This document shows, in pieces, positions 1 through 6,529 of a DNA stretch of 16,095 bases. This DNA is from Oscillospiraceae bacterium (GTDB lineage Bacteria; Bacillota; Clostridia; Oscillospirales; Oscillospiraceae). The notes under the pieces are model-generated. The model was not told the origin of the DNA, did not search any database, and saw only the letters and a list, made by a program, of their open reading frames with translations. Within the stretch, counting starts at the first letter, position 1. Every line of letters starts with the position of its first letter. The stretch lies in assembly GCA_902767395.1 (NCBI GenBank), contig CACXHI010000114.1, positions 1 through 16,095 of the forward strand, read 5' to 3'. The position numbers and the translations under genes were made by a program.

Positions 1-1
1 C

Positions 2-706
2 CGGAAGCTCAGCGCCATCCTGCTGGGCGGCACCGCCAAGCCCGCCCCCAAAGCCCCCGCAGCGCCGAAGGCTCCCGCGGCGCCGAAGACTCCCGCGGCG
101 CCGAAGACTCCCGTAGGGGCCGATGCCCACATCGGCCCGACCGCCGCCGCCCCCGTAGGGGCCGACGCCCACATCGGCCCTGCCCCCGACGCCCCCGAAC
201 CCGCCGTCACCCCCGGCGCGATCCTGGCCTCCGCGAAAAAGGTCATGATCGTCCCCGGCTACGGCATGGCTCTGGCCCAGGCCCAGCGCCTGGTGAAGCA
301 GCTGGCCGACAAGCTGGAGGCCAAGGGCTGCGAGGTCAAGTTTGCCATTCATCCCGTGGCAGGCCGGATGCCCGGTCACATGAACGTCCTGCTCTGCGAG
401 GTGGACGTCCCCTACGACCAGCTCTATGAGATGGACGCCATCAACGGCGAATTTAAGGACTGCGACGCGGCGATCATCATCGGCGCGAGCGACGTGGTGA
501 ACCCCGCCGCCAACACCGCCGAGGGCACCCCAATCTACGGAATGCCCGTCCTGAACGCAGGTGAGGCCAAGCACGTCATCGTCTGCAACTATGACGACAA
601 GCCCGGCTACGCCGGTGTGCCGAACCCCCTGTACACGCAGGAGAACACCATCATGCTGCTCGGTGACGCCAAGGACACCCTGAACAAGCTGCTGGCTGGG
701 TTCTGA
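2..706 (+). CDS. pntB: NAD(P) transhydrogenase subunit beta, C-terminal part (5' end outside window)
   Basis: The open frame enters from the left edge and ends at TGA 704-706. From about position 236 it reads as domain III, the NADP(H)-binding lobe of the proton-translocating transhydrogenase: the motifs IVPGYGMALAQAQ, IHPVAGRMPGHMNVLL, VIGASDVVNPAA, PIYGMPVLNAGEA and GYAGVPNPLY are family hallmarks. The enzyme couples hydride transfer between NADH and NADP+ to proton movement across the inner membrane. The membrane domain II lies upstream of the window. The linker from about 30 to 230 is unusually long and Ala/Pro-rich, built from 18-bp tandem repeats and two copies of a palindromic repeat read in frame as PVGADAHIGP. 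A strong hairpin terminator follows at once. Identity of the domain is very secure; the role of the linker is unknown. Confidence 0.95.
   Translation, partial: RKLSAILLGGTAKPAPKAPAAPKAPAAPKTPAAPKTPVGADAHIGPTAAAPVGADAHIGPAPDAPEPAVTPGAILASAKKVMIVPGYGMALAQAQRLVKQLADKLEAKGCEVKFAIHPVAGRMPGHMNVLLCEVDVPYDQLYEMDAINGEFKDCDAAIIIGASDVVNPAANTAEGTPIYGMPVLNAGEAKHVIVCNYDDKPGYAGVPNPLYTQENTIMLLGDAKDTLNKLLAGF
44..115 (+). repeat. Four tandem 18-bp units in the pntB linker
   Basis: Units at 44-61 (degenerate), 62-79, 80-97 and 98-115 share the pattern GCGCCGAAGACTCCCGCG and encode repeated APKAPA/APKTPA. They keep the reading frame because 18 is divisible by 3. Copy number is probably variable through slippage (inference). 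Confidence 0.85.
113..180 (+). repeat. Two palindromic GTAGGG-type repeats inside the pntB reading frame
   Basis: Copies at 113-138 and 155-180 differ by one base (T124 versus C166). Each begins GTAGG and carries the hairpin GGCCGATG-CCCA-CATCGGCC (118-137; 160-179 with one mismatch). Both are translated as PVGADAHIGP. A related element with a different stem sequence lies at 2550-2573 on the minus strand. They look like small dispersed REP-like elements that have colonised a coding linker. Confidence 0.75.
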
Positions 707-727
707 TTCTCAAGAAACAACAACAAA

Positions 728-768
728 GCCCTGTGCGCCGACAATTGGCGCACAGGGCGACTGTTTTT
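728..768 (+). terminator. Intrinsic terminator of pntB (left part of a formerly bidirectional terminator)
   Basis: A perfect 12-bp stem, GCCCTGTGCGCC (728-739) and GGCGCACAGGGC (747-758), has a 7-nt loop and is followed after GACTG by TTTTT (764-768). An A-rich tract, AAACAACAACAAA, lies just upstream, as expected for a terminator that once also served ligA from the other side. Confidence 0.85.
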
Positions 769-802
769 CTGCTGTTGTTTCTTGTGTTCTTTTTCAGGGT
801 GA

Positions 803-2029
803 TCACTTCTCTTCCGTACGCTTACCGGAGAAGGACTCCAATTCCTCTGAAAGGCTCTCGCATTCCTTCGGGCTGCACTTATCAGGGGAACAATTCTTGC
901 TCTCTGTCTGCCTTCTCTCTTCGGGAAGTGAGCCGGTGATTGGGCATCTGCCATCCTCTCGGATGGAATGACGCAAATACATTTGTACCATTTCACTTGC
1001 CAAAAGGGATTTATAGACAATGATGATTCTCTGCTTCAGGATTTCCTCATATTCTTCTCTGGAAAGTCCATTGCAGGAAGCTTCATCGTAAAAATTCTCA
1101 CCAAACGTGTTGACGGTTAAAACCGCTCGAACCAAGACGCGGGAGGGTTCGTCGTTTTTCACATCAATGACAACACCTGCTATTGACCCAGCCATGTGAT
1201 CCATGTCTTCATTATACTCTTTATCTTTTGTGTCGGCGTGATACTGTCCGCTGATTTCATTCTTGTTGCAGCAGGAATACCCCTTCTGAATGACCGCCGC
1301 ATAAAAGGAATCTTTACTCTTTAGCCATTCTTGAATGGAATGTGCGCTTGCCGAACGGTCCCCGGTTGATATGAGCTTCCACGGAAACTTCGATCTATCT
1401 CCCTCTGGACAGGTTTCATTGTACGGAAGGTATCCATTATATCCGTTCTCTTTTGGATAACACCACACAAGATCAATTGTGACATTATCATCGTGAAAAC
1501 GATCCTTATCCGTTTGAATGATTACATTTTTCAGATTTAGAAGAATCGTTCGCAAATGCTCATGGACATCATAAACCAGTACGTTTTTCCGATAGTTGAT
1601 TGGATTCCAGTCGTGAATGTTCCCATATGTAAAGCGGAGTGTGCTCCTTATTTTGGTCCCATTTGCGTCGCAAAGCGAGGCGAAGACAGCCTTATCAATT
1701 CTCTCAACAATAAGTGCTTTTTGATAATCGTGACTGAGAAGCTTTTTTCTGTTCAACAAATTTCGAAGCTTTTTCCAAGCAATCCATGTAAACGCAAAAA
1801 ATGATACTCCAAACAGAGCGATCTTTACCCATTGTAGATTCTGAACTGTTTTAGACGTGGTTGAATTCTCTATTGCTTCAATCCACTCCTCAATTGCTCC
1901 AATAACGCTCCAAAAAACTGGAATAAGGGTTAAGAAGAAATCAAATAGATCGTTTTTTAACTGACTGTTCGCCCAAATTGCTCTTTTTGCTGCATTGCTT
2001 TTCATCTGCTTTGCTTTGGTTTTTTTCAC
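803..2029 (-). CDS. Membrane-anchored protein with two TM helices and a GAF-like soluble domain
   Basis: 408 residues from a GTG start at 2029. The minus-strand GAGGAG about 9 nt upstream supports this start, whereas the internal ATG (residue 9) has no ribosome site. A Lys-rich N-terminus precedes two hydrophobic segments, about residues 28-46 and 67-87, then a basic stretch (KKLRNLLNRKK) and a cytoplasmic region of about 300 residues. Near residues 270-315 the pattern AGSIAGVVIDVKN followed by VLVRAVLTVNTFGENF resembles the C-terminal strands of GAF/PAS-type sensor domains; this is a low-confidence fold guess. The tail after about 360 is polar and charged, with several Cys. No catalytic motif was recognised. 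It is divergent from an XRE regulator whose operators overlap its promoter, and its base composition is lower in GC than that of the flanking genes, suggesting acquisition. A membrane sensor or effector under phage-type repressor control is one reading. Confidence 0.7.
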   Translation of the reverse strand: MKKTKAKQMKSNAAKRAIWANSQLKNDLFDFFLTLIPVFWSVIGAIEEWIEAIENSTTSKTVQNLQWVKIALFGVSFFAFTWIAWKKLRNLLNRKKLLSHDYQKALIVERIDKAVFASLCDANGTKIRSTLRFTYGNIHDWNPINYRKNVLVYDVHEHLRTILLNLKNVIIQTDKDRFHDDNVTIDLVWCYPKENGYNGYLPYNETCPEGDRSKFPWKLISTGDRSASAHSIQEWLKSKDSFYAAVIQKGYSCCNKNEISGQYHADTKDKEYNEDMDHMAGSIAGVVIDVKNDEPSRVLVRAVLTVNTFGENFYDEASCNGLSREEYEEILKQRIIIVYKSLLASEMVQMYLRHSIREDGRCPITGSLPEERRQTESKNCSPDKCSPKECESLSEELESFSGKRTEEK

Positions 2030-2115
2030 TGTTTCTCTCTCCTCTCTGCTTTCTTGATTTGAAAGACACGGCTGTCTTGGGCTTTCACTTATGGACTGAC
2101 TACTTCCCCTTTCAA

Positions 2116-2144
2116 ATTGTACTCAATTTTTGAGTATTAGTCAA
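2116..2144 (-). promoter_or_regulatory. Sigma-A promoter of the membrane-protein gene
   Basis: On the minus strand, -35 TTGACT (2139-2144) and -10 TACAAT (2116-2121) are separated by exactly 17 bp. This leaves a leader of about 80 nt before the GTG. The core promoter lies within the XRE operator cluster, so repression by steric block is expected. Confidence 0.75.
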
Positions 2145-2160
2145 TACTCAATTTCTGAGT
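2120..2160. promoter_or_regulatory. Operator cluster: four TGAGT/ACTCA half-sites
   Basis: ACTCA-N5-TGAGT occurs at 2121-2135 and at 2146-2160, 25 bp centre to centre. Between them the inner half-sites form TGAGTATT-AGTC-AATACTCA (2131-2150), a perfect 8-bp inverted repeat. The whole 40 bp is nearly symmetric about 2140. Its position over the minus-strand promoter and just upstream of the XRE gene marks it as the likely autoregulatory site of that regulator. Confidence 0.75.
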
Positions 2161-2161
2161 G

Positions 2162-2170
2162 TGCTATGTT
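2162..2170 (+). promoter_or_regulatory. Possible extended -10 element for the XRE gene
   Basis: TG-C-TATGTT at 2162-2170 fits an extended -10. No good -35 is visible 17-18 bp upstream. It directly abuts the last TGAGT half-site, so the same operators would control it. Confidence 0.4.
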
Positions 2171-2200
2171 GTTACAACACACCGGAAGGAGGCATTGACT

Positions 2201-2419
2201 ATGGATTACCGGGAAAGGCTGCGTCAACTCCGAGAAGACCGCGACTTGACCCAAGCAGAGATTGGCAAAATCATTCAGAAATCTCAGCAAGGCTACAACC
2301 ATATTGAAACTGGGCGTGCTGAATTAAAAATTGAAGATTTAGTCTCGCTATGCCGATTTTACAATCTGTCTGCAGATTATGTAATTGGACTCACGAATCA
2401 ACCATCACCTTTGAAATAA
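2201..2419 (+). CDS. XRE-family helix-turn-helix regulator
   Basis: 72 residues. A GTG at 2159 is in frame, but the real start is ATG 2201: AGGAGG at 2187-2192 lies 8 nt upstream, and homology to the Cro/CI HTH begins at residues 5-10 (ERLRQLREDRDLTQAEIGK). The HTH runs through the pattern LTQAEIG..I..SQQGYNHIETGRA, and the protein ends soon after the domain with LSADYVIGLTN, typical of small single-domain XRE proteins. It probably represses its own gene and the divergent membrane-protein gene through the TGAGT sites. A strong terminator follows. The family call is secure; the inducing signal is unknown. Confidence 0.93.
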   Translation: MDYRERLRQLREDRDLTQAEIGKIIQKSQQGYNHIETGRAELKIEDLVSLCRFYNLSADYVIGLTNQPSPLK

Positions 2420-2432
2420 CAGGAGAAAACCG

Positions 2433-2489
2433 AACCGAGGTCTTCGTAAAGAATCTTACGTTGACCTCGGTTATCCTTTTTTCTTTTTT
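2433..2489 (+). terminator. Intrinsic terminator of the XRE gene
   Basis: The outer stem AACCGAGGTC (2433-2442) pairs with GACCTCGGTT (2463-2472), and the inner CGTAA pairs with TTACG. ATCC and a long T-rich tract to 2489 follow. Confidence 0.9.
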
Positions 2490-2549
2490 GTGAGAGAGTG
2501 ACTGCTGCGAAAAAACACAGACGATGCGCTGGAACGTATCGAGACATGC

Positions 2550-2573
2550 GGACAAGCACTGCTTGTCCCTACA
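2550..2573 (-). repeat. GTAGGG-palindrome repeat, single copy
   Basis: On the minus strand this reads GTAGGG-ACAAGC-AGT-GCTTGTCC. The stem GGACAAGC/GCTTGTCC has 8 perfect pairs (2550-2557 and 2561-2568). It shares the GTAGGG head and palindrome layout with the two copies in the pntB linker but has a different stem sequence. It lies in the gene-free 2490-2631 stretch, where I see nothing else that is functional. Confidence 0.6.
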
Positions 2574-2631
2574 CCACGATATCAATGCTACACCATAGAC
2601 CAGGCCGCTCGCACAGGGTTTTGTTGTTTTT

Positions 2632-4605
2632 CTATTCGAGCATGGCCAGGAATTCTTCCTCGGTCAGCACGGGAATACCAAGTTCGTTGGCTTTGCGAAG
2701 CTTGGAGCCGGCGTTCTCCCCTGCGATGACATAATTCGTTTTTTTCGAAACTGAGCCGCTGGCCTTGCCGCCGAAGCCCTCGATTCGTTCCGTCGCCTCC
2801 TCGCGGGTAAAGCGGGTCAGGGCGCCGGTCAGCACAAAGGTTTTTCCCGCAAAGCGGCGGTCAGTAATCTCCACGGTGGAGGCAAAATTGACTCCCGCCT
2901 CGCGCAGACGCTCCACCATGTGCCGCGCCTGCGGGCTTCGGAACCACGAGACGATGCTCTGCGCGGTAATCGCGCCAATGTCGGGCACCTCGGTCAATCG
3001 TGTCTCGTCCGCCTCCATCAGCGCATCCAGCGTGCCGAAGGTCTGCGCCAGCAGCTTTCCCGCCTTTTCTCCGACCTGCCGGATGCCAAGGGCGTAGATC
3101 AGGCGGGAAAGATCGTTTCCTTTGCTGGCCTCGATGGCAGCCAAGAGCTTCTTGGGGGCCTTGTCCCCGTTTTTCCAGAGCGAGGAAACCTGCTCAAGCG
3201 TCAGGAAATAGAGGTCTGCCGGAGACTGGATATGACCGGCCGCAATGAGCTGATCTACGATGGCGCTGCCGAGGCCGTCTATGTCCATTGCGTCCCGGGA
3301 GACGAAATGGGCGATATTTCGGCTGAGCTGGGCGGGGCATTCCGCGCCGGTACAGCGCAGGGCAGCCCCGTCCTCATCCCGCTCCACCGGCGCACCGCAG
3401 ACCGGACAGACTGCGGGCAGAAAGTAGGGCGCGGCATCCGCAGGGCGCTTTTCCGGCACGATGCCCAGAATCTCGGGGATAATCTCCCCCGCCTTGCGGA
3501 TGCGGACGGTATCTCCCACGCGGACGTCCTTTTCGGTGATGAAATCCTGATTGTGGAGCGTGGCGTTGGTCACGGTGGTTCCCGCCAGACGGACGGGATC
3601 GACCACGGCCTTCGGCGTCAGGACGCCCGTGCGCCCCACCTGCACAACAATCTGACGCAGGACGGTCTGCTTGATCTCCGGCGGGTACTTGTAGGCGGCG
3701 GCCCAGCGCGGGAATTTCGCGGTGGAGCCGAGCAGTCCGCGTCCGTCCAGATCGTTCAGCTTGACCACCGCTCCGTCGATCTCATAGGAAAGGTGGTATC
3801 GGCTCTCGTCCACGGCGGCAATCTGTGCGTCGATCTGCGCCTGCTCCGTACACAGAGCATAGGGAATGACCTTGAATTTCAGGTCGCGCAGATAGTCCAG
3901 CGTCTCAGAATGGGTAGAAAAGCTGCGCCCCTCACAGAGCTGGAGGTTGAACACCAGAATATCCAACTGCCGCTTGGCGGCGATCTTCGGATCGAGCTGG
4001 CGCAGCGAACCCGCCGCCGCGTTCCGGGGATTTGCAAACAGGGGCTCCCCTGCTGCCTCCCGTGCCTCGTTCAGCTTCTCGAACACTGCCTTGGGCATGA
4101 ACACCTCGCCCCGGACGATCAGGCGGCGGGGGGCGTGCTCGAGCTTCATCGGAATGGAGCGGACGGTGCGCAGATTCTCGGTCACGTCCTCTCCGATCTG
4201 CCCGTCCCCGCGCGTCGCCCCCCGGACGAAGACGCCGTCCACGTATTCGAGTGCGACCGAGAGGCCGTCTACCTTCGGCTCCACAGTGTATTCCGGCGCG
4301 GCAATTGTCTGGCGGACGCGCGCGGTGAACTCCGCAAGCTCCTCCAGAGAGAACACGTCCTGAAGGCTCTCCAGCGGGACCGGGTGCTCCACCTTTTCAA
4401 ACTGGCTGAGCGCCTTGCCCCCCACGCGCTGGGTGGGAGAATCCGGGGCAAGCAGTTCGGGGTGCTCGGCCTCCAGAATCTCCAAACGACGGAGCAGGCG
4501 GTCATATTCATAATCCTGCATGGTCGGATCATCTAAGACATAATAGCGATAATTGGCCTCGTTGAGCGTTTGGGTCAGTTGAAGGACTTCCTCTTTCGGT
4601 TCCAT
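2632..4605 (-). CDS. ligA: NAD-dependent DNA ligase LigA
   Basis: 657 residues, the usual length for bacterial LigA. It seals nicks between Okazaki fragments and in repair using NAD+. Domains in order: Ia with the Y..YYVLDDP..QDYEYD NMN-binding pattern (residues 15-35); adenylation domain with the catalytic Lys at 111 in EPKVDGLS; OB fold (VGRTGVLTPKAVVDPV); Zn finger with four Cys in CPVC and CTGAEC; helix-hairpin-helix repeats (DALMEADETRLTEVPDIG); and a C-terminal BRCT domain (FAGKTFVLTGALTRFTREEA). The ATG is preceded by AGGAG lying inside the end of yunB, with only 3 nt between the genes, so the two are probably co-transcribed and translationally linked. Its own terminator seems to be cut: only the arm CCCTGTGCG remains downstream (minus strand, 2610-2618). 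Confidence 0.98.
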   Translation of the reverse strand: MEPKEEVLQLTQTLNEANYRYYVLDDPTMQDYEYDRLLRRLEILEAEHPELLAPDSPTQRVGGKALSQFEKVEHPVPLESLQDVFSLEELAEFTARVRQTIAAPEYTVEPKVDGLSVALEYVDGVFVRGATRGDGQIGEDVTENLRTVRSIPMKLEHAPRRLIVRGEVFMPKAVFEKLNEAREAAGEPLFANPRNAAAGSLRQLDPKIAAKRQLDILVFNLQLCEGRSFSTHSETLDYLRDLKFKVIPYALCTEQAQIDAQIAAVDESRYHLSYEIDGAVVKLNDLDGRGLLGSTAKFPRWAAAYKYPPEIKQTVLRQIVVQVGRTGVLTPKAVVDPVRLAGTTVTNATLHNQDFITEKDVRVGDTVRIRKAGEIIPEILGIVPEKRPADAAPYFLPAVCPVCGAPVERDEDGAALRCTGAECPAQLSRNIAHFVSRDAMDIDGLGSAIVDQLIAAGHIQSPADLYFLTLEQVSSLWKNGDKAPKKLLAAIEASKGNDLSRLIYALGIRQVGEKAGKLLAQTFGTLDALMEADETRLTEVPDIGAITAQSIVSWFRSPQARHMVERLREAGVNFASTVEITDRRFAGKTFVLTGALTRFTREEATERIEGFGGKASGSVSKKTNYVIAGENAGSKLRKANELGIPVLTEEEFLAMLE

Positions 4606-4608
4606 GAC

Positions 4609-5256
4609 TTATTCTCCTGTTGTGCAAATGATATTGGGGACGTCGCCCAGCAAAATCGTTTGGGCAATCGGTACGGTACTGGACACCTGCCGGGACAGCA
4701 GTCCGGCAGGTGTCAGAAGCAGCATGTCAACCTCCACCCGCAGCGCAAGGCGGTGCAGACTTTGGTTGATTCCGGCCTGCCGCAGATCGCTTTCCAGCTC
4801 GGCATTGGTCGAGCGCAGGGAGACCACCCGGACGGGCAGGCTCCCGCCGCGCCCGGAAAGCAGGGCCGGGAGCAGGGCGTTTCCCAGCGGCACATGGACG
4901 CTCTGCCGCACCCGATCCGGGAGGCGGTCGCCCAACTCGCGCAGGATCACGGACTTCATCCGATTGACCTCCGCCAAGTCGATCTGTGCCGCGGCCACGC
5001 TGCCGTCGGCGGTTCGTTCCAGCCGCACAAGATCGTCATAGCGCAGTTGGCCCTGCTCCAGATAGGCATCTACGGCGTCGTTGATCAGATTGGATACTTC
5101 ATTGTCCAATTCCATTGTCACCAGCTCCCGCACCGTCGGGAGCCAGCCGAAGCGGACGTACAGCACCAGCGCAAGGACAAGCGCCAGCAACAGAAGCCAT
5201 ACACGCGGTCGGAGCAGACGGGCGCGCAGGCGAACTCTGCGAAACGGAACACGCAT
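4609..5256 (-). CDS. yunB: Sporulation protein YunB-like
   Basis: 215 residues. A basic N-terminus leads into one hydrophobic helix (about residues 18-36, LLLLALVLALVLY), followed by an extracytoplasmic or intermembrane domain. Features matching YunB from memory are the VTMELDNEVSNLINDAV segment after the membrane helix, VHVPLGNALLPALLSGRGG in the middle, and the C-terminal VPIAQTILLGDVPN. In Bacillus subtilis yunB belongs to the mother-cell sigma-E regulon and is needed for sporulation, so this gene points to a spore-former. The start has AGAGGTGG 4 nt upstream. It ends 3 nt before ligA, an unusual partner for a sporulation gene. Family assignment is moderately strong. Confidence 0.82.
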   Translation of the reverse strand: MRVPFRRVRLRARLLRPRVWLLLLALVLALVLYVRFGWLPTVRELVTMELDNEVSNLINDAVDAYLEQGQLRYDDLVRLERTADGSVAAAQIDLAEVNRMKSVILRELGDRLPDRVRQSVHVPLGNALLPALLSGRGGSLPVRVVSLRSTNAELESDLRQAGINQSLHRLALRVEVDMLLLTPAGLLSRQVSSTVPIAQTILLGDVPNIICTTGE

Positions 5257-5362
5257 ACTACCACCTCTGGAAAGGATATGCAGCGTGCGCGGGTTCTATG
5301 AACGCAAGCGCAAAAAGCGCAGTCAACCGCAAGGGTTCCCGCATACAGACCAGCCGCCGGGA

Positions 5363-6472
5363 TCATCCTTCGTCGCTGATCCACTGTCTGGCCATCTTCC
5401 CGCCGGTGGTAACGAGCTTTCCGGTGGCCGCAAACAGCTCGCGCTGCTTTTCGCGGGGCAGGGCGCGGAAGGCCGCCATCATCAGCTCCGCGTTTCGCAT
5501 CTTCCGGGTGGTCATCGAATGGAAGGTCTCCTCCCCCGTGGCCTCGATCACGGTAAACAGGGAATCCACAAGGGAGCGGAGCGTGGCGTCGTCCTGCCGG
5601 GCAACCCAGTTGTCCACGGTCTTTTCCAGATATGCCCCCGTGCGCGTCAGCTCAGCGGGGACAAAATCCACCGGGCCGCACTCCCAGCGGAAGCCGTCGT
5701 GCTGCACCAGACCGGAGGCGCTGCTCCGCACCACCCGACGCTCGCAGTCGCACTCCAGCAGCAGGCCGATCACGGAGGTATCCGGAATGATGGAGACGCA
5801 TTTCTCCTGAATGCGGCGGTAGCCCTCCAGCACACGCACCTCATCCCGGAAGCCCGGCCCGTCGTTCGACCAGACACGCAGCAGGCGCTCCTGAAGCGCG
5901 GGCGCACAATGCGCGGCGGCGTAGACGGCCAGATTTCCGCCCTTGGAATGCCCGCCCACCCGCAGAGGCAAATCGGTCAATGCGCCGACGCGGGTCAGGT
6001 AGTCCACGGCGCGGAGCTGTCCGAGCGTATTGCTGCGATAGGAGAGGATCAGATCCTCCTTCCAGCCCACAACGGTTCCGTCCGTGCCCCGGAAGGCCAC
6101 ATAAGCCGTCCCGTCCGGCAGCAGACAGGTCACAGCGGCGAACTGGGCGGTTTCGTCCTTATCGGTCACGGCCTCATAGCCGCTCAGCCGCAGGGCCCGG
6201 AAGCGTTCCCCCGCGCACATGGCGTCCATCAGAAACGGGGCGCGGGCGGTGTAGGAGTAGGCCGCGCGGGCCTCGATTTCCTCCCGACTGTGCAGCGTGT
6301 AGAAGCGTTTGCGTGCCTCATCCAGCGGAAGGGCTGTGCCGTCATTGGGGACGACGCCTGCAAAGTCCGTGTAGACCAGCTCGGAGAGAATCAGATTGTC
6401 CACATGGTTGAACGGCGAGGCCGAAAGCGGCACGTCGGCGCGCCAGTGAAGATAGTCAAACAGGTTCGGCAT
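5363..6472 (-). CDS. DUF2974 (Mbeg1-like) alpha/beta-hydrolase
   Basis: 369 residues, ATG preceded by GAGGAG at 5 nt. The nucleophile elbow is GGHSKGGNLA, with Ser176 in a GxSxG motif. Upstream is VAFRGTDGTVVGWKED, the lipase-like oxyanion strand and loop. Downstream, SNDGPGF supplies a likely acid (Asp204), and LVQHDGFRWE a likely His258. This order is typical of the DUF2974 group of Firmicutes, predicted lipases or esterases of unknown substrate. No signal peptide, so it is cytoplasmic. A weak hairpin separates it from the SDR gene upstream, and a 106-nt gap precedes yunB downstream. Co-transcription with yunB-ligA is possible but not shown. Confidence 0.88.
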   Translation of the reverse strand: MPNLFDYLHWRADVPLSASPFNHVDNLILSELVYTDFAGVVPNDGTALPLDEARKRFYTLHSREEIEARAAYSYTARAPFLMDAMCAGERFRALRLSGYEAVTDKDETAQFAAVTCLLPDGTAYVAFRGTDGTVVGWKEDLILSYRSNTLGQLRAVDYLTRVGALTDLPLRVGGHSKGGNLAVYAAAHCAPALQERLLRVWSNDGPGFRDEVRVLEGYRRIQEKCVSIIPDTSVIGLLLECDCERRVVRSSASGLVQHDGFRWECGPVDFVPAELTRTGAYLEKTVDNWVARQDDATLRSLVDSLFTVIEATGEETFHSMTTRKMRNAELMMAAFRALPREKQRELFAATGKLVTTGGKMARQWISDEG

Positions 6473-6484
6473 AGGTTCTCCTCA

Positions 6485-6515
6485 AAACAAGCAGCAGGTG
6501 ACAATCGTCACCTGC
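6485..6515 (-). terminator. Hairpin ending the SDR operon
   Basis: A perfect 9-bp stem, GCAGGTGAC (6494-6502) and GTCACCTGC (6507-6515), has a 4-nt loop. On the minus strand it is followed by TGCTTGTTTTG, a moderate U-tract. It separates the oxoamine synthase/SDR pair from the DUF2974 gene, whose ribosome site follows directly. Confidence 0.6.
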
Positions 6516-6529
6516 GCCTGAAGCTTTGT

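Larger units (their letters stand above)
749..2618. mobile_element. Putative inserted accessory module flanked by 9-bp direct repeats
   Basis: CGCACAGGG occurs at 749-757 and again at 2610-2618, bounding an AT-richer segment. Removing one copy plus the segment joins the pntB terminator stem directly to TTTTGTTGTTTTT next to the ligA stop. This would recreate a nearly symmetric bidirectional terminator between two convergent housekeeping genes. No transposase, recombinase or terminal inverted repeat is visible, so the mechanism is unknown. The alternative is two independent terminators of similar sequence. Confidence 0.5.

Noticed and set aside
44..180. CRISPR array
   Set aside because: The repeats are in frame inside pntB, contiguous or nearly so, with no spacers of uniform length and no cas genes.
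2159..2200. GTG start extending the XRE protein by 14 residues
   Set aside because: It lies in the operator with no ribosome site, while ATG 2201 has AGGAGG at ideal spacing and matches the family start.
758..2609. Insertion sequence with its own transposase
   Set aside because: No transposase or recombinase reading frame and no terminal inverted repeats; only the flanking 9-bp repeats support insertion.
2920..4536. Long open frame antisense to ligA
   Set aside because: It mirrors the GC-rich codon pattern of ligA on the other strand, has no ribosome site and gives a low-complexity, His/Arg/Gln-rich product with no family resemblance.
5257..5362. TTGACT-like promoter before yunB
   Set aside because: On the minus strand a TTGACT is visible, but no matching -10 at 16-18 bp; a sigma-E-like CATA is too weak to call.
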